Shown here: in pieces, positions 31,118 through 41,851 of the stretch
Layout: each line of letters begins with the position of its first letter
Position numbering within the stretch: the stretch's first letter is position 1
Source: Staphylococcus xylosus NJ
Lineage (GTDB): Bacteria; Bacillota; Bacilli; Staphylococcales; Staphylococcaceae
Length of the DNA: 64,000 bases
Direction: 5' to 3'
NCBI RefSeq assembly: GCF_000338275.1
Contig: NZ_ANMR01000012.1
Coordinates: forward strand, 52,345 to 116,344
Notes under the pieces: generated by a model
The model's database searches: none
What the model was told of the DNA's origin: nothing
What the model saw: the letters and a program-made list of their open reading frames with translations, nothing else
Position numbers and translations under genes: made by a program

Positions 31118-31336
31118 ATGGCTAAACAAGATGTAATTGAATTAGAAGGTACTGTATTAGATACTTTACCAAATGCAATGTTTAAAGTAGAATTAGAAAA
31201 TGGTCATGAGATATTAGCTCATGTGAGTGGTAAGATCAGAATGAATTATATTCGTATTCTACCTGGCGACAAAGTAACAGTTGAAATGTCTCCGTACGAT
31301 TTAACGCGCGGAAGAATTACGTATCGTTATAAATAA
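31118..31336 (+). CDS. infA: Translation initiation factor IF-1
   Basis: 72 residues, the full OB-fold S1-domain protein. [19 protein letters not shown] and [16 protein letters not shown] are diagnostic. Binds the 30S A site at initiation. AAGGGGGAAG precedes the ATG. Confidence 0.98.
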
Positions 31337-31355
31337 TCGTCACTCCATAATATAG

Positions 31356-31481
<126 letters not shown>

Positions 31482-31502
31482 TAAAGAGAGGTGTAATTAA
31501 TT

Positions 31503-31868
31503 ATGGCACGTATTGCAGGAGTAGATATTCCACGTGAAAAACGTATTGTTATTTCATTAACTTATGTGTATGGTATCGGTACTACTACAGCAAATAAAAT
31601 TGCTGAAGAAGCTAACGTATCACCTGAAACACGCGTTAAAGATTTAACTGATGATGAATTAGGTCGTATCCGTGAAGTAGTTGACAACTATAAAGTAGAA
31701 GGTGACTTACGTCGTGAGCAAAACTTAAACATTAAACGTTTAATGGAAATCTCATCATACCGTGGTATCCGTCACCGTCGTGGATTACCAGTTCGCGGAC
31801 AAAAAACGAAAAACAATGCTCGTACTCGTAAAGGCCCAGTTAAAACTGTAGCTAACAAGAAAAAATAA
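31503..31868 (+). CDS. rpsM: 30S ribosomal protein S13
   Basis: 121 residues. [15 protein letters not shown] and the basic tail [14 protein letters not shown] reaching the P-site tRNA are as expected. AGAGAGGTG upstream. Confidence 0.98.
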   Translation: MARIAGVDIPREKRIVISLTYVYGIGTTTANKIAEEANVSPETRVKDLTDDELGRIREVVDNYKVEGDLRREQNLNIKRLMEISSYRGIRHRRGLPVRGQKTKNNARTRKGPVKTVANKKK

Positions 31869-31891
31869 TAGGTAAAGGAGGCAAAATTTAA

Positions 31892-32281
31892 ATGGCACGT
31901 AAACAAGTATCTCGTAAACGTAGAGTGAAAAAGAATATTGAAAATGGTGTGGCTCACATCCGTTCAACATTCAATAATACAATCGTAACTATTACTGATG
32001 AATTTGGTAACGCGTTATCATGGTCATCAGCAGGTGCACTAGGCTTTAAAGGATCAAAAAAATCAACACCATTTGCAGCTCAAATGGCTTCTGAAACTGC
32101 TTCAAAAACAGCGATGGAACACGGTTTAAAATCTGTTGAAGTTACTGTAAAAGGCCCAGGTCCTGGTCGTGAATCAGCTATCCGTGCGTTACAATCAGCT
32201 GGATTAGAAGTAACTGCAATTCGTGACGTTACTCCAGTACCACATAATGGTTGTCGTCCACCAAAACGTCGTCGCGTATAA
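31892..32281 (+). CDS. rpsK: 30S ribosomal protein S11
   Basis: 129 residues. Platform protein. The segment [13 protein letters not shown] and the end [18 protein letters not shown] are diagnostic; the VPHNG motif is where isoaspartate occurs in E. coli. AAAGGAGG upstream. Confidence 0.98.
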   Translation: MARKQVSRKRRVKKNIENGVAHIRSTFNNTIVTITDEFGNALSWSSAGALGFKGSKKSTPFAAQMASETASKTAMEHGLKSVEVTVKGPGPGRESAIRALQSAGLEVTAIRDVTPVPHNGCRPPKRRRV

Positions 32282-32356
32282 TTTTATTGTTATTGTCGCA
32301 GGTCACTGAGAAATACAGTATATATCAAGTCGACGTAATCAAGGAGGATATTGTAA

Positions 32357-33301
32357 ATGATTGAAATCGAAAAACCTAGAATTGAAACAATTGAAATTAG
32401 TGATGATGCTAAATTCGGTAAGTTCGTTGTTGAACCACTAGAACGTGGCTACGGTACTACACTAGGAAACTCCTTACGTCGTATCCTACTATCTTCATTA
32501 CCAGGTGCAGCCGTTAAGTACATTGAAATCGAAGGCGTGTTACACGAATTTTCAGCAATAGATAATGTCGTTGAAGATGTTTCTACAATTATTATGAACA
32601 TCAAAAAACTTGCATTAAAAATCTATTCTGAAGAAGACAAAACTTTAGAAATTGATGTTAAAGATGAAGGCGATGTAACTGCAAGTGACATTACTCATGA
32701 TAGTGATGTTGAAATTTTAAATCCTGAGATTAAAATTGCAACAGTATCAAAAGGTGGACATTTAAAAATCCGTCTAGTTGCTAATAAGGGTAGAGGTTAC
32801 GCATTAGCAGAACAAAACAAAACTAGTGATTTACCAATTGGTGTAATTCCAGTGGACTCACTTTATTCACCAGTAGAACGTGTTAACTATACTGTAGAAA
32901 ATACGCGTGTGGGTCAAAGCAGTGATTTTGATAAGTTAACTTTGGATGTTTGGACTAATGGTTCAATCACACCACAAGAATCTGTTTCATTGGCTGCAAA
33001 AATCCTAACTGAACATCTGAATATCTTCGTTGGATTAACTGATGAAGCACAAAATGCTGAAATCATGATTGAAAAAGAAGAAGATCAAAAAGAAAAAGTA
33101 CTTGAAATGTCTATTGAAGAATTAGACTTATCAGTGCGTTCTTACAACTGTTTAAAACGTGCAGGCATTAACTCTGTTCAAGAATTAGCAGATAAATCTG
33201 AAGCAGATATGATGAAAGTACGTAATTTAGGTCGTAAATCTTTAGAAGAAGTTAAATACAAACTCGAAGATTTAGGTCTAGGTTTAAGAAAAGAAGATTA
33301 A
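32357..33301 (+). CDS. rpoA: DNA-directed RNA polymerase subunit alpha
   Basis: 314 residues. The N-terminal dimerisation domain ([20 protein letters not shown]) nucleates assembly of beta and beta-prime. The C-terminal domain (about 245-310, with [20 protein letters not shown]) contacts UP elements and activators. AAGGAGG upstream of ATG 32357, 75 bases after rpsK. Confidence 0.98.
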   Translation: MIEIEKPRIETIEISDDAKFGKFVVEPLERGYGTTLGNSLRRILLSSLPGAAVKYIEIEGVLHEFSAIDNVVEDVSTIIMNIKKLALKIYSEEDKTLEIDVKDEGDVTASDITHDSDVEILNPEIKIATVSKGGHLKIRLVANKGRGYALAEQNKTSDLPIGVIPVDSLYSPVERVNYTVENTRVGQSSDFDKLTLDVWTNGSITPQESVSLAAKILTEHLNIFVGLTDEAQNAEIMIEKEEDQKEKVLEMSIEELDLSVRSYNCLKRAGINSVQELADKSEADMMKVRNLGRKSLEEVKYKLEDLGLGLRKED

Positions 33302-33319
33302 TATAAAGGAGGTTAACTC

Positions 33320-33688
33320 ATGGGTTACAGAAAATTAGGTCGTACTTCTGATCAACGTAAAGCGATGTTACGCGATTTAGCTACTTCACTTATCGTTAGC
33401 GAACGCATTGAAACTACAGAAGCGCGTGCAAAAGAATTACGTAGTGTGGTTGAAAAATTAATCACTTTAGGTAAAAAAGGAGATTTAGCTTCTCGTCGTC
33501 AAGCTGCTAAAACTTTACGCAATGTAGAAATCTTAAATGATGATGAATCAACTCAAACTGCATTACAAAAATTATTTGGTGAAGTTGCTGAACGTTATAC
33601 AGAACGTCAAGGCGGTTACACTCGTATTCTTAAAGCAGGTCCTCGTCGCGGCGATGGCGCTGAATCAGTAATTATTGAATTAGTTTAA
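33320..33688 (+). CDS. rplQ: 50S ribosomal protein L17
   Basis: 122 residues. [20 protein letters not shown] and [18 protein letters not shown] are diagnostic. Last gene of the ribosomal cluster; a terminator begins 80 bases later. Confidence 0.98.
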   Translation: MGYRKLGRTSDQRKAMLRDLATSLIVSERIETTEARAKELRSVVEKLITLGKKGDLASRRQAAKTLRNVEILNDDESTQTALQKLFGEVAERYTERQGGYTRILKAGPRRGDGAESVIIELV

Positions 33689-33770
33689 TTTAAATATACG
33701 TAACTACTATGTATAAAGCAAATGAGTGCAACGATAATGTTTGCCACATACAAATATTGTCTAGCTCAGA

Positions 33771-33838
33771 GTACCCCATCAAAACTTAATAAAATTTAAA
33801 GCGTGAACTCAAAATATGATGGGGTGCGCGCTTTTTTT
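33771..33838 (+). terminator. Terminator of the ribosomal cluster
   Basis: GTACCCCATC (33771-33780) pairs with GATGGGGTGC (33818-33827, one G-T pair) around a 37-base loop, followed by GCGCTTTTTTT. An alternative AAAGCG/CGCTTT hairpin overlaps it. Confidence 0.7.
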
Positions 33839-33842
33839 ATTT

Positions 33843-34005
33843 AGTCCCCCTTAATTCTTTAGAATTTAGGGGGACTTATGCAATTGCGGAGCAATAGCGA
33901 ACCGAAGTACCTTAATTCTTTAGAATAAAAAAGGAATACATTCGATAAACGAATGCATAAGCAGTACTAGCTAAACGAAGTTTAGAGAACTGCTATAGAC
34001 TTATG
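33843..34005. other. Array of five consecutive hairpins, function unknown
   Basis: 33843-33876 (AGTCCCCCT arms plus AATTC/GAATT), 33883-33895 (ATTGC/GCAAT), 33910-33934 (CCTT/AAGG plus ATTC/GAAT), 33939-33955 (CATTCG/CGAATG) and 33956-34005 (nested CATAAG/CTTATG, GCAGT/ACTGC, CTAAAC/GTTTAG). A 16-base direct repeat (33850-33865 and 33911-33926) links the first and third. No ORF. It could be a dispersed repeat, a stable 3' RNA or an ecf leader. Confidence 0.5.
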
Positions 34006-34128
34006 GTATATAGCTAGTAATAAAATCTAAATTGAGTAATTCTTTAATGGTAGTATATATTCATATTTTCATGTAAAATAGATAAGGTATATAAAAAATG
34101 GACTTACTAAATATTGGAGGCAATCGTT

Positions 34129-34938
34129 ATGGATACGCAAGAGCATATTATTACATTTAATCATGTTTCATTTAAATATAATAGTGATGAACCACTTGCG
34201 TTGAATGATGTATCATTCAGTATTCCAAAGGGAAAATGGACTTCTATAGTTGGTCACAATGGTTCAGGGAAATCTACGATTGCTAAATTAATGGTAGGTA
34301 TTGAAAAGCCATTTGAAGGTAATATTTATTTTAGAAATGAAGCTATCAACCAACAGAATCTTGATTATTTAAGACAACATATTGGTATTGTATTTCAAAA
34401 TCCAGAGAATCAATTTGTAGGTTCAACTGTTGAATTTGATGTAGCCTTTGGTTTAGAAAATCACAGCGTCCCTTATGATGATATGAGAGCGATAGTGCCC
34501 AAAGCTTTGAATGATGTAGATATGTTAGATAGAGCGAATTATGAACCTCAATCGCTTTCTGGTGGCCAAAAGCAGCGTGTTGCTATAGCAGGTGTACTTG
34601 CATTAAATACTGATATAATTATTTTAGACGAAGCGACATCGATGTTAGACCCTGCTGGTAGAAAAGACTTAATTGATTTAGTTCATCGTTTGAAAGAAGA
34701 CAAAGATGTAACTATTATTTCTATTACACATGACTTATCAGAAGCTGCAGAAGCTGATTACCTCGTTGTATTAAATGAAGGAGAGGTATATCAAACGGGA
34801 CTACCAAAAGCTATCTTCAGTGATGGTGATAAACTAACTCAAATTGGTTTAGACTTACCTTTCTCTATACGAATGCATAATCAATTATTAGGTAGTATTG
34901 ATTTCATAACATATGAAGGGTTGGTAAAAAAATTATGA
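34129..34938 (+). CDS. ecfA1: ECF transporter ATPase EcfA1
   Basis: 269 residues. One of two ATPases of the shared energy-coupling module for vitamin and metal importers. Walker [10 protein letters not shown] at 42-50, signature [10 protein letters not shown], Walker [16 protein letters not shown] 34129 follows TTGGAGG; the in-frame TTG 34114 is within that site. TTGAGT/TATATT around 34032-34061 could be its promoter. Its stop overlaps ecfA2 by 4 bases. Confidence 0.95.
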   Translation: MDTQEHIITFNHVSFKYNSDEPLALNDVSFSIPKGKWTSIVGHNGSGKSTIAKLMVGIEKPFEGNIYFRNEAINQQNLDYLRQHIGIVFQNPENQFVGSTVEFDVAFGLENHSVPYDDMRAIVPKALNDVDMLDRANYEPQSLSGGQKQRVAIAGVLALNTDIIILDEATSMLDPAGRKDLIDLVHRLKEDKDVTIISITHDLSEAAEADYLVVLNEGEVYQTGLPKAIFSDGDKLTQIGLDLPFSIRMHNQLLGSIDFITYEGLVKKL

Positions 34939-35798
34939 CTGTTAATTTTAACCAAGTAAGTTATGTTTATCAAAAAGGGACACCATTTGAGCATCAAGCC
35001 TTAAATGAAATTGTAACGACTTTTGAACAAGGAAAATATTATGCAATCATTGGTCAAACTGGCTCTGGAAAGTCTACATTGATCCAACAATTTAATGGTC
35101 TACTTAAACCAACAGAAGGTTTGCTTCAAATTAATGATGTGGTAATTAGTCATAAGACGAAAGATAAATATTTGAAGGATGTTCGCAAGCGTGTGGGCGT
35201 TGTATTCCAATTTCCAGAGTCACAGTTGTTCGAAGATTCAGTAGAACGCGAAATATTATTTGGACCAAAAAATTTTAATATGCCATTAGACGAAGTGAAG
35301 GAAAGAGCATTTCGTTTGCTCATAGAATTTGGATTTAATAGAGATATACTACAACAGTCGCCATTTCAAATGTCTGGTGGACAAATGAGGAAAATAGCTC
35401 TCACATCAATATTAGCAATGGATCCAGACATTGTTATACTTGATGAACCTACAGCGGGTCTTGATCCTAAAAGTAGAAAACAGATAATGGAAATAATAAA
35501 GAAACTTCAAGTTGAACAGCAAAAGACGATTATTCTTGTGACGCATGAAATGAATGATGTGGCGAAGTATGTGGATGAAATAAAAATTATGCAACACGGT
35601 CAACTGATAGAATCATGTTCACCTCGAAAGCTATTTAGTGATACGAATTATGTAAATCAAATGCATCTTGATGTGCCAGACGTTGTGAAATTGCAACGTG
35701 ATTTAGAAGATAAGCATCAATATTATTTCAATAAAATTGCTTTGACAGAAGAAGAATTTGTTGAGATGTATAAGGGGTGGCAACAAGATGAAAGATAA
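34935..35798 (+). CDS. ecfA2: ECF transporter ATPase EcfA2
   Basis: 287 residues. Pairs with EcfA1 to drive the ECF transporter. Walker [10 protein letters not shown] at 40-48, signature QMSGGQMRK, Walker [14 protein letters not shown], switch His in LVTHEM. ATG overlaps the ecfA1 stop; its last 11 bases overlap ecfT, indicating tight coupling of the three subunits. Confidence 0.95.
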   Translation: MTVNFNQVSYVYQKGTPFEHQALNEIVTTFEQGKYYAIIGQTGSGKSTLIQQFNGLLKPTEGLLQINDVVISHKTKDKYLKDVRKRVGVVFQFPESQLFEDSVEREILFGPKNFNMPLDEVKERAFRLLIEFGFNRDILQQSPFQMSGGQMRKIALTSILAMDPDIVILDEPTAGLDPKSRKQIMEIIKKLQVEQQKTIILVTHEMNDVAKYVDEIKIMQHGQLIESCSPRKLFSDTNYVNQMHLDVPDVVKLQRDLEDKHQYYFNKIALTEEEFVEMYKGWQQDER

Positions 35799-36594
35799 AT
35801 TTATTATAGGACGTTATCTCCCACTAGATACGATTATACATCGGTTAGATCCACGTGCGAAATTGATTTTTGTTTTTGTATTTATTATCTTAATCTTTTT
35901 TGCACATTCTTTTGCAACGTATTTATGGCTATTTATTTCAATTGTTGCATTTATGAAACTAGCACAAATTAAATTTTGGTTCTTAGCCAAAGGTTTAATG
36001 CCTATTTGGATTTTTCTAATATTTACTTTTTTAATGCATTTGTTCTTAACAAAAGGCGGTACAAGGTTATTTGAATTAGCTTTCGTTTCAATTGATACAA
36101 ATGGTATTTTAGAAGGTATTTATATTGTTTTACGACTTATGTTTATCATTATGATTTCAACAATTATGACGTTAAGTACAAGTCCTATTGACTTAACTGA
36201 TGCTTTTGAAAAATTACTATCACCACTGAAATTAGTGAAAATACCTGTACACCAATTAAGTATGATGATGTCCATTGCGTTAAGGTTTATTCCTACGTTG
36301 ATGAATGAGTTAGATAAAATTATACTGGCCCAAAAATCTAGAGGTTCTGAAATTAGTTCTGGTAGTATAATCAATAGAGTGAAAGCATTTGTGCCTTTAT
36401 TAATTCCTTTATTTATTTCTGCGTTCCAACGCGCTGAAGATTTGGCGATTGCGATGGAAGTGAGAGGTTATGATACGAAGAAGCAACGAACAAATTATCG
36501 TAAGCTACAGTGGCGATTCAAAGACAGTTTAACGTTGCTAATATTATTGCCACTATCAGTAGTATTATTTGTGTTAAAATTCATGGGAGTGTAG
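35788..36594 (+). CDS. ecfT: ECF transporter transmembrane subunit EcfT
   Basis: 268 residues, five or more spans. Membrane scaffold that links the two ATPases with substrate-binding S components coded elsewhere (riboflavin, biotin, thiamine and others). The two coupling helices carry the expected X-R-G motifs, SRG in AQKSRGSE and VRG in [11 protein letters not shown] 35788 follows AAGGGGTGG; a longer frame from 35758 is rejected. Confidence 0.94.
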   Translation: MKDKFIIGRYLPLDTIIHRLDPRAKLIFVFVFIILIFFAHSFATYLWLFISIVAFMKLAQIKFWFLAKGLMPIWIFLIFTFLMHLFLTKGGTRLFELAFVSIDTNGILEGIYIVLRLMFIIMISTIMTLSTSPIDLTDAFEKLLSPLKLVKIPVHQLSMMMSIALRFIPTLMNELDKIILAQKSRGSEISSGSIINRVKAFVPLLIPLFISAFQRAEDLAIAMEVRGYDTKKQRTNYRKLQWRFKDSLTLLILLPLSVVLFVLKFMGV

Positions 36595-36600
36595 TAAATC

Positions 36601-37395
36601 ATGCGTGTTTTAGTTAATATTTCTTATCAAGGAAGCCAATTTCTAGGCTTTCAAATACAACAAAATGGAAGAACGGTACAACAACAATTCGAAAAAATAT
36701 TAAAGCGTATGCATAAGTATGATGTGAGAATTCATCCAAGCAGTAGAACAGATAGAGGTGTGCATGCAATTGAGCAATATTTTCATTTTGACACAGAGCT
36801 GAACATTCCTGAGCAACAATGGCAATATGCGATGAATCGAGCATTACCAGGTGACATATATGTCAATCATGTCAGCTTTGTTAGTGACGACTTTCATTGT
36901 AGATATGATTGTGTAGGCAAATCTTACCGGTATAAAATTTATCAAGCTGAACACAAAGATCCATTTCTTAATGGCTTAAAAACACATATCGCTGAAAAGC
37001 TAGATATAGATAAAATGAATAGAGCTGCACAATATTTTATAGGTACTCATGATTTTACAGGGTTCTGTTCACAAAAAACAGAAGTTGTTAGCAAAGTGAG
37101 AACACTTTACGAAAGTCGTATAGAAAAAACAGAAAATGGCTTTGACTATATTGTCACAGGCTCCGGTTTCCTATATAATATGGTGCGTGTGTTAATAGCC
37201 TTTTTAATTGAAGTAGGCAAAGGAAAACGACAACCAGAAGAAATACCTAAATTATTAGAGGATAAAGATCGTAATAAAGTGCCTTTTACTGCACCTGCAG
37301 AAGGGTTATATTTAGAGAAGATTTATCTAACACCAAGTGAATTAACCACTGATTTTGGTAATGATATAAAATTACATCAAAAAAAATCGATATGA
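36601..37395 (+). CDS. truA: tRNA pseudouridine(38-40) synthase TruA
   Basis: 264 residues. Modifies uridines 38-40 of the anticodon arm. The catalytic aspartate is Asp51 in [22 protein letters not shown] is conserved. It starts 6 bases after ecfT with GGGAG inside ecfT, the same order as in other Bacilli. Confidence 0.96.
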   Translation: MRVLVNISYQGSQFLGFQIQQNGRTVQQQFEKILKRMHKYDVRIHPSSRTDRGVHAIEQYFHFDTELNIPEQQWQYAMNRALPGDIYVNHVSFVSDDFHCRYDCVGKSYRYKIYQAEHKDPFLNGLKTHIAEKLDIDKMNRAAQYFIGTHDFTGFCSQKTEVVSKVRTLYESRIEKTENGFDYIVTGSGFLYNMVRVLIAFLIEVGKGKRQPEEIPKLLEDKDRNKVPFTAPAEGLYLEKIYLTPSELTTDFGNDIKLHQKKSI

Positions 37396-37410
37396 AATTG
37401 TTAAATGTCG

Positions 37411-37439
37411 TTGACAAAATGACAAAAAAATTATACGAT
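37411..37439 (+). promoter_or_regulatory. rplM-rpsI promoter
   Basis: Consensus TTGACA, 17-base spacer, TACGAT, with a leader of about 165 bases before rplM. Confidence 0.75.
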
Positions 37440-37445
37440 TACTAA

Positions 37446-37610
37446 CGGTATTGTTTTATATCACCCACGATAAGCCCCGGAATCTTATTGTGTTACAAGA
37501 TATAGAAGCACGTAGAAACAAACTATTTAAAAAAATAGATGAAATTTAAGATTTAGTAAGTATAAACTATTAATTTAAGAGACATTTATTTACTCTAGGA
37601 GGACAATTAT
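37446..37610 (+). ncRNA. rplM 5' leader, L13-leader-like
   Basis: Contains a 9-bp stem CACGATAAG (37466-37474) with CTTATTGTG (37484-37492), one G-T pair, and a CCCCGGAAT loop. Firmicutes often have an autoregulatory L13 leader here; I assign it by position and structure, not by full consensus match. Confidence 0.5.
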
Positions 37611-38048
37611 ATGCGTCAAACATTTATGGCTAATGAATCAAACATTGAGCGCAAATGGTATGTTATTGATGCTGAAGGTAAAACACTTGGTCGTTTATCA
37701 TCAGAAGTAGCAGCTATTTTACGCGGTAAAAATAAAGTAACTTATACACCACACGTTGATACAGGTGATTATGTAATCGTCGTTAATGCTTCAAAAATCC
37801 ACTTCACTGGTAACAAAGAGCGCGATAAAATGTACTATCGTCACTCAAATCATCCAGGTGGTATCAAATCAGTTTCAGCTGGTGAGTTAAAAGCTAACAA
37901 CCCAGAACGTTTACTTGAAAATTCAATTAAAGGTATGCTTCCAAGCACACGTTTAGGCGAAAAACAAGGTAAAAAATTATTTGTATATGGTGGCGCTGAA
38001 CATCCACACGCTGCACAACAACCAGAAAACTACGAGTTACGTGGTTAA
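37611..38048 (+). CDS. rplM: 50S ribosomal protein L13
   Basis: 145 residues. Early assembly protein. [20 protein letters not shown] and [16 protein letters not shown] are diagnostic. TAGGAGG precedes ATG 37611. Co-transcribed with rpsI, 19 bases downstream. Confidence 0.98.
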   Translation: MRQTFMANESNIERKWYVIDAEGKTLGRLSSEVAAILRGKNKVTYTPHVDTGDYVIVVNASKIHFTGNKERDKMYYRHSNHPGGIKSVSAGELKANNPERLLENSIKGMLPSTRLGEKQGKKLFVYGGAEHPHAAQQPENYELRG

Positions 38049-38067
38049 TTAAAAGGAGGAAATTACA

Positions 38068-38460
38068 TTGGCACAAGTTGAATATAAAGGCACAGGCCGT
38101 CGTAAAAACTCAGTAGCACGTGTCCGTTTAGTACCAGGTGAAGGTAACATTACTGTTAACGGCCGTGATGTACGTAGTTATTTACCATTCGAATCATTAA
38201 TTTTAGACATTAACCAAGCATTTGATGTAACAGAAACTAAAGGTAACTATGATGTATTAGTTAACGTTCATGGTGGAGGATTTACTGGACAAGCTCAAGC
38301 AATCCGTCACGGAATTTCACGTGCATTATTAGAAGCTGATCCTGAATACAGAGGTTCTTTAAAACGCGCTGGATTACTTACTCGTGATCCTCGTATGAAA
38401 GAACGTAAAAAACCAGGTCTTAAAAAAGCTCGTCGTTCACCTCAATTCTCAAAACGTTAA
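38068..38460 (+). CDS. rpsI: 30S ribosomal protein S9
   Basis: 130 residues from TTG at 38068 with AAAGGAGGA upstream. [14 protein letters not shown] and the basic tail [14 protein letters not shown], whose end contacts the P-site tRNA, are typical. Confidence 0.97.
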   Translation: MAQVEYKGTGRRKNSVARVRLVPGEGNITVNGRDVRSYLPFESLILDINQAFDVTETKGNYDVLVNVHGGGFTGQAQAIRHGISRALLEADPEYRGSLKRAGLLTRDPRMKERKKPGLKKARRSPQFSKR

Positions 38461-38547
38461 TATTACCAAACTGTTGCGAATTCAATTTGCTTACAGATTT
38501 GGTACACAAGTTCTATAGCAATTTGTGTTCAATCAAACAAACGTTTA

Positions 38548-38577
38548 AACTTCCCAAGAAATTGGGAAGTTTTTTTG
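38548..38577 (+). terminator. Terminator after rpsI
   Basis: Perfect 10-bp arms AACTTCCCAA and TTGGGAAGTT with a GAAA loop, then a T run. Confidence 0.95.
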
Positions 38578-38678
38578 TTTTATTTTAATACTATTTATTT
38601 GTATCAAAATGAATGACTAATCATGTAAAGTGTCATAATATAAATAATAGGACACAATTTTAAATTCGAGGTATTTAT

Positions 38679-39545
38679 ATGAAGATTAACAAACGTAAGA
38701 CTAATATATATCTGACAATTGTATTAATCGCATTTATTTTATTTGTCATTGTTTTGATTTCAGCCTTTAAAACATATAGTCAATATAAAGAAAATAATTA
38801 TAAGTATACTAATATACCTACATTTTATTTACATGGTTATGGTGGAACAGAGAATTCTATAAAGTACATGATTAATTCTGCAGTACAAAAAGAAATTACA
38901 GGAGAAGTAATCAAAGCAAAAGTTTCTAAAGAGGGAACGGTGACATTCGAAGGAGAATTATCACCTGATGCAAAGAATCCAATTATTGAGATTATATTAG
39001 AAGATAATACAAATAAAGATTTAAATAAAAATGCGCAATGGATTCAACAAGTTATCATCGCTACGATGAGCCAACATCACTTTGATCAGTTTAATTTTGT
39101 CGCACATTCTATGGGTAATCAATCTTTCAGCTACTATATGTTGAATTATGGTGATAATCAGAACTTACCCAAACTAAATAAACAAGTAAGTTTAGCAGGT
39201 AATTTTAATGGTGAAGTTGACATAGATGGGCTTGATTTAGATGTTAAATTAGATGAAGATGGTAAACCAAATAAAATGCTAAAAGCATATAAAGATTTGT
39301 TGCCTATGAAAAAGTCATATCCAGAAACTACAAAAGTGCTGAATATTTATGGTGATATAGAGGATGGCACGCATTCTGATAATCGAGTTACCAATGTTTC
39401 GTCTAAATCATTAAGGTATTTAGTTGATGATAAAGTAAGTAGTTATGAAGAATTTAAAGTAACCGGAAAAAAAGCTGATCATAGTGAACTTCATGATAAT
39501 ACTTATGTCACCGATAAAATGAATCAATTTCTATGGGGGAAATAA
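38679..39545 (+). CDS. DUF915-type alpha/beta hydrolase, membrane-anchored or secreted
   Basis: 288 residues. A single N-terminal hydrophobic helix (about 11-30) would act as a signal anchor, placing the enzyme outside. YLHGYGGTENS at 50-60 is the oxyanion region, and the nucleophile elbow is AHSMG with Ser144. Later Asp and His candidates lie near residues 200-275 (HSELHD). Family members are putative lipases or esterases with unknown substrates. Monocistronic; ends in a strong terminator. Confidence 0.8.
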   Translation: MKINKRKTNIYLTIVLIAFILFVIVLISAFKTYSQYKENNYKYTNIPTFYLHGYGGTENSIKYMINSAVQKEITGEVIKAKVSKEGTVTFEGELSPDAKNPIIEIILEDNTNKDLNKNAQWIQQVIIATMSQHHFDQFNFVAHSMGNQSFSYYMLNYGDNQNLPKLNKQVSLAGNFNGEVDIDGLDLDVKLDEDGKPNKMLKAYKDLLPMKKSYPETTKVLNIYGDIEDGTHSDNRVTNVSSKSLRYLVDDKVSSYEEFKVTGKKADHSELHDNTYVTDKMNQFLWGK

Positions 39546-39622
39546 ATTTAAAGTACTATTTAATATATTGATTTTCTAACATTTATACAAGAGGTCAACT
39601 GCTTGTATTCTATATATTAAGC

Positions 39623-39668
39623 AAAAGGCACTTACACATCAGCTTTACTATATGTGTAAGTGCCTTTT
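39623..39668. terminator. Bidirectional terminator
   Basis: Perfect 17-bp arms (39623-39639 and 39652-39668), A-rich before and T-rich after. It serves the DUF915 gene and the converging oxidoreductase gene, overlapping the latter's stop. Confidence 0.9.
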
Positions 39669-40674
39669 ATTTATTCTTAAAGTTCTCTGTTGCGAGTAAT
39701 TGAATTAATTGTTTTCTATTATCTTCTCCATAAACATGTGGTTGAATCATAATTTCATCAACATCAAAGTCAGTCAACATTACTTTTAATTTGGAGATGA
39801 CTTCATTAGCTGAACCTACTATGACTCGGTTATTGTGTTGATTCATTTTTTCAATTTCTCTAGAAGAAAATGATTTTTGTTTTGCATAGTTCACAGAGGG
39901 ATAGAACTTTGGTTGGTTTAAATAACCAATACGTAATAACCACAAATGAAACGCATTAGCTAAATCTTCGCACTGATATTTATTATCTGCCGTAATTACA
40001 AAAGAAGTCATGATGACATAAGGCTGATGTAAAGGATGTTGTGCTTTGAATGAAGAACGGTAATGGGTTATTACAGATTTGATTTGTTTTTTATCTTGTC
40101 CCATATTGGCAATAACAAAAGGCAATCCTCTAATAGCAGCAAGTGAAGCACTTTTTTTACTTGTACCCAAAATAAACATATTAGGCTTAGTGTTGATGAG
40201 TGGCATCGCATATAAATTTTTATAGTGCTGATTTATATCGTTGTGACTGTCACTATTAAAATAAGATAACAAATCATCAATTTGATTCTCATAATCAACG
40301 GGTATTGTTTTATGTTCATTCAAAGCTTTATTTACATTTTTATAACTCTTAGAATGGCCAGTACCTAAGTTGACTCTGCCGGGGTGTCTAGCTTCCATAG
40401 TTTTAAATACTTCAGCCACTTTATAAGCACTATAATGTGGTAACATAACACCACCGCTTCCAATTTGAATTGAGTTAGTATTTTCTAATAATGACATCAT
40501 AATCATTTCAGGTGCACTGGATGCTACTGAAAAGACTTGATGATGTTCAGCAACCCAATAGCGTGTGTAATTTAGTTTTTCAGCTAATTGAGCTAATTCA
40601 ACAGCATGATTTAATGCTTGAGTAGCGGTACGTCCTTCAAATATTGGCACGTAATCTAAAATACTAAGTTTCAA
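39667..40674 (-). CDS. Luciferase-like (LLM) flavin-dependent oxidoreductase
   Basis: 335 residues from TTG at 40674, chosen because AGGAGA lies 7 bases upstream; the extra residues of the longer frame from 40731 are unlike the family. LSILDYVPIFEGRTATQAL and WVAEHHQ are classic for the MsnO8/LLM group, with GSGGVMLPHYSAYKVAEVF and HPGRVNLGTGHS following. Probably uses FMN or FMNH2. Substrate unknown. Monocistronic, divergent from the reductase pair. Confidence 0.85.
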   Translation of the reverse strand: MKLSILDYVPIFEGRTATQALNHAVELAQLAEKLNYTRYWVAEHHQVFSVASSAPEMIMMSLLENTNSIQIGSGGVMLPHYSAYKVAEVFKTMEARHPGRVNLGTGHSKSYKNVNKALNEHKTIPVDYENQIDDLLSYFNSDSHNDINQHYKNLYAMPLINTKPNMFILGTSKKSASLAAIRGLPFVIANMGQDKKQIKSVITHYRSSFKAQHPLHQPYVIMTSFVITADNKYQCEDLANAFHLWLLRIGYLNQPKFYPSVNYAKQKSFSSREIEKMNQHNNRVIVGSANEVISKLKVMLTDFDVDEIMIQPHVYGEDNRKQLIQLLATENFKNK

Positions 40675-40823
40675 TGTACAATCTCCTAACGTAATAAAAC
40701 GAAAAAATGTTTTATAAATTAGCAATAGCATAACACGTTATTGAAGTATTAAATAAGCGATTTGATTGATTGATGAAAAGTATCCCTTTAGAATAAAGTC
40801 AAACAATGAATGGAGGTAATATA

Positions 40824-41831
40824 ATGAATACAGAAAGAATTGTGTTGGCAAAAAGACCTGAAGGGATCCCATCCGATGATGTATTTAGATATGAAACTGT
40901 TGAGGTAGATGGACCAAAGCAAGATGAAATTCAAATAGAATCGTTATATATTTCAGTAGACCCTTACATGCGTGGTCGTATGGATGATAGTGAATCATAT
41001 GTAGCCCCATTCGAATTAGACGAACCAATGAATGGTCATGTAGTAGGGAGAGTTATTGAGTCAAGTGTAGATGGATTTACAAAAGGTGACATTGTTACTG
41101 GTACGTTTCCATGGCAAAAAATAGTGAATATAAAGGCCAAGCATGCTATTAAAGTAAGTCAAACTGACATCCCTTTATATCTGTATCTTAGTGTTTTAGG
41201 TATGACCGGACAGACAGCTTATCATGGCTTACTAAAAATAGGACAACCACAAGAAGGTGAGACTGTTGTAGTTTCAGCTGCCTCAGGTGCAGTTGGCTCA
41301 GTTGTAGGTCAAATAGCAAAATTAAAAGGCGCTCATGTAGTGGGTATTGCAGGTGGTAGTGAAAAAACCAATTATTTAACTGAAGAACTAGGCTTTGATG
41401 TAGGAGTAGACTATCAAGCGAATGATTTTGCTGAACAATTGGCGAACGCAGTACCGAATGGCGTTGATGTCTATTTTGAAAATGTGGGCGGCACGATTGC
41501 GGATGAGGTCATGAAACACCTTAATCAATTTGCTAGAATTCCAGTTTGCGGTGCTATTTCTGGTTATAATAATACAGAAGTCGAATATGGTCCTCGAATA
41601 CAACCAATTATTATTAAATCACAAGCATTGATGCAAGGGTTTATTGTTGCTAATTATGCAGATGATTTTCCAAATGCTAGTGAAGCACTTGCACAGTGGG
41701 TTCAAGAAGATAAAATTAAAACTAAGACATCTGTTAAAAAAGGTTTTGATAGTTTACCAAATGCTTTTAGAAACTTATTTACAGGTGATAATTTCGGCAA
41801 ACAAGTTGTTCAAGTCTCAGATGATGTTTAA
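40824..41831 (+). CDS. NADP-dependent oxidoreductase, MDR family (prostaglandin reductase/CurA-like)
   Basis: 335 residues. [11 protein letters not shown] near residue 45 and the Rossmann stretch [19 protein letters not shown] define the zinc-free enal/alkenal reductase branch of medium-chain dehydrogenases. Probably reduces alpha,beta-unsaturated carbonyls with NADPH. ATG 40824 follows TGGAGG; the preceding in-frame ATG at 40806 lies before that site. 20 bases separate it from the next reductase gene, so one operon. Confidence 0.85.
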   Translation: MNTERIVLAKRPEGIPSDDVFRYETVEVDGPKQDEIQIESLYISVDPYMRGRMDDSESYVAPFELDEPMNGHVVGRVIESSVDGFTKGDIVTGTFPWQKIVNIKAKHAIKVSQTDIPLYLYLSVLGMTGQTAYHGLLKIGQPQEGETVVVSAASGAVGSVVGQIAKLKGAHVVGIAGGSEKTNYLTEELGFDVGVDYQANDFAEQLANAVPNGVDVYFENVGGTIADEVMKHLNQFARIPVCGAISGYNNTEVEYGPRIQPIIIKSQALMQGFIVANYADDFPNASEALAQWVQEDKIKTKTSVKKGFDSLPNAFRNLFTGDNFGKQVVQVSDDV

Positions 41832-41851
41832 TTAAGAAAGGAGTGCGTACT

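Noticed and set aside
33775..34020. T-box leader before ecfA1
   Set aside because: No T-box consensus (GGGTGG-ACCGCG type) and no specifier-loop arrangement.
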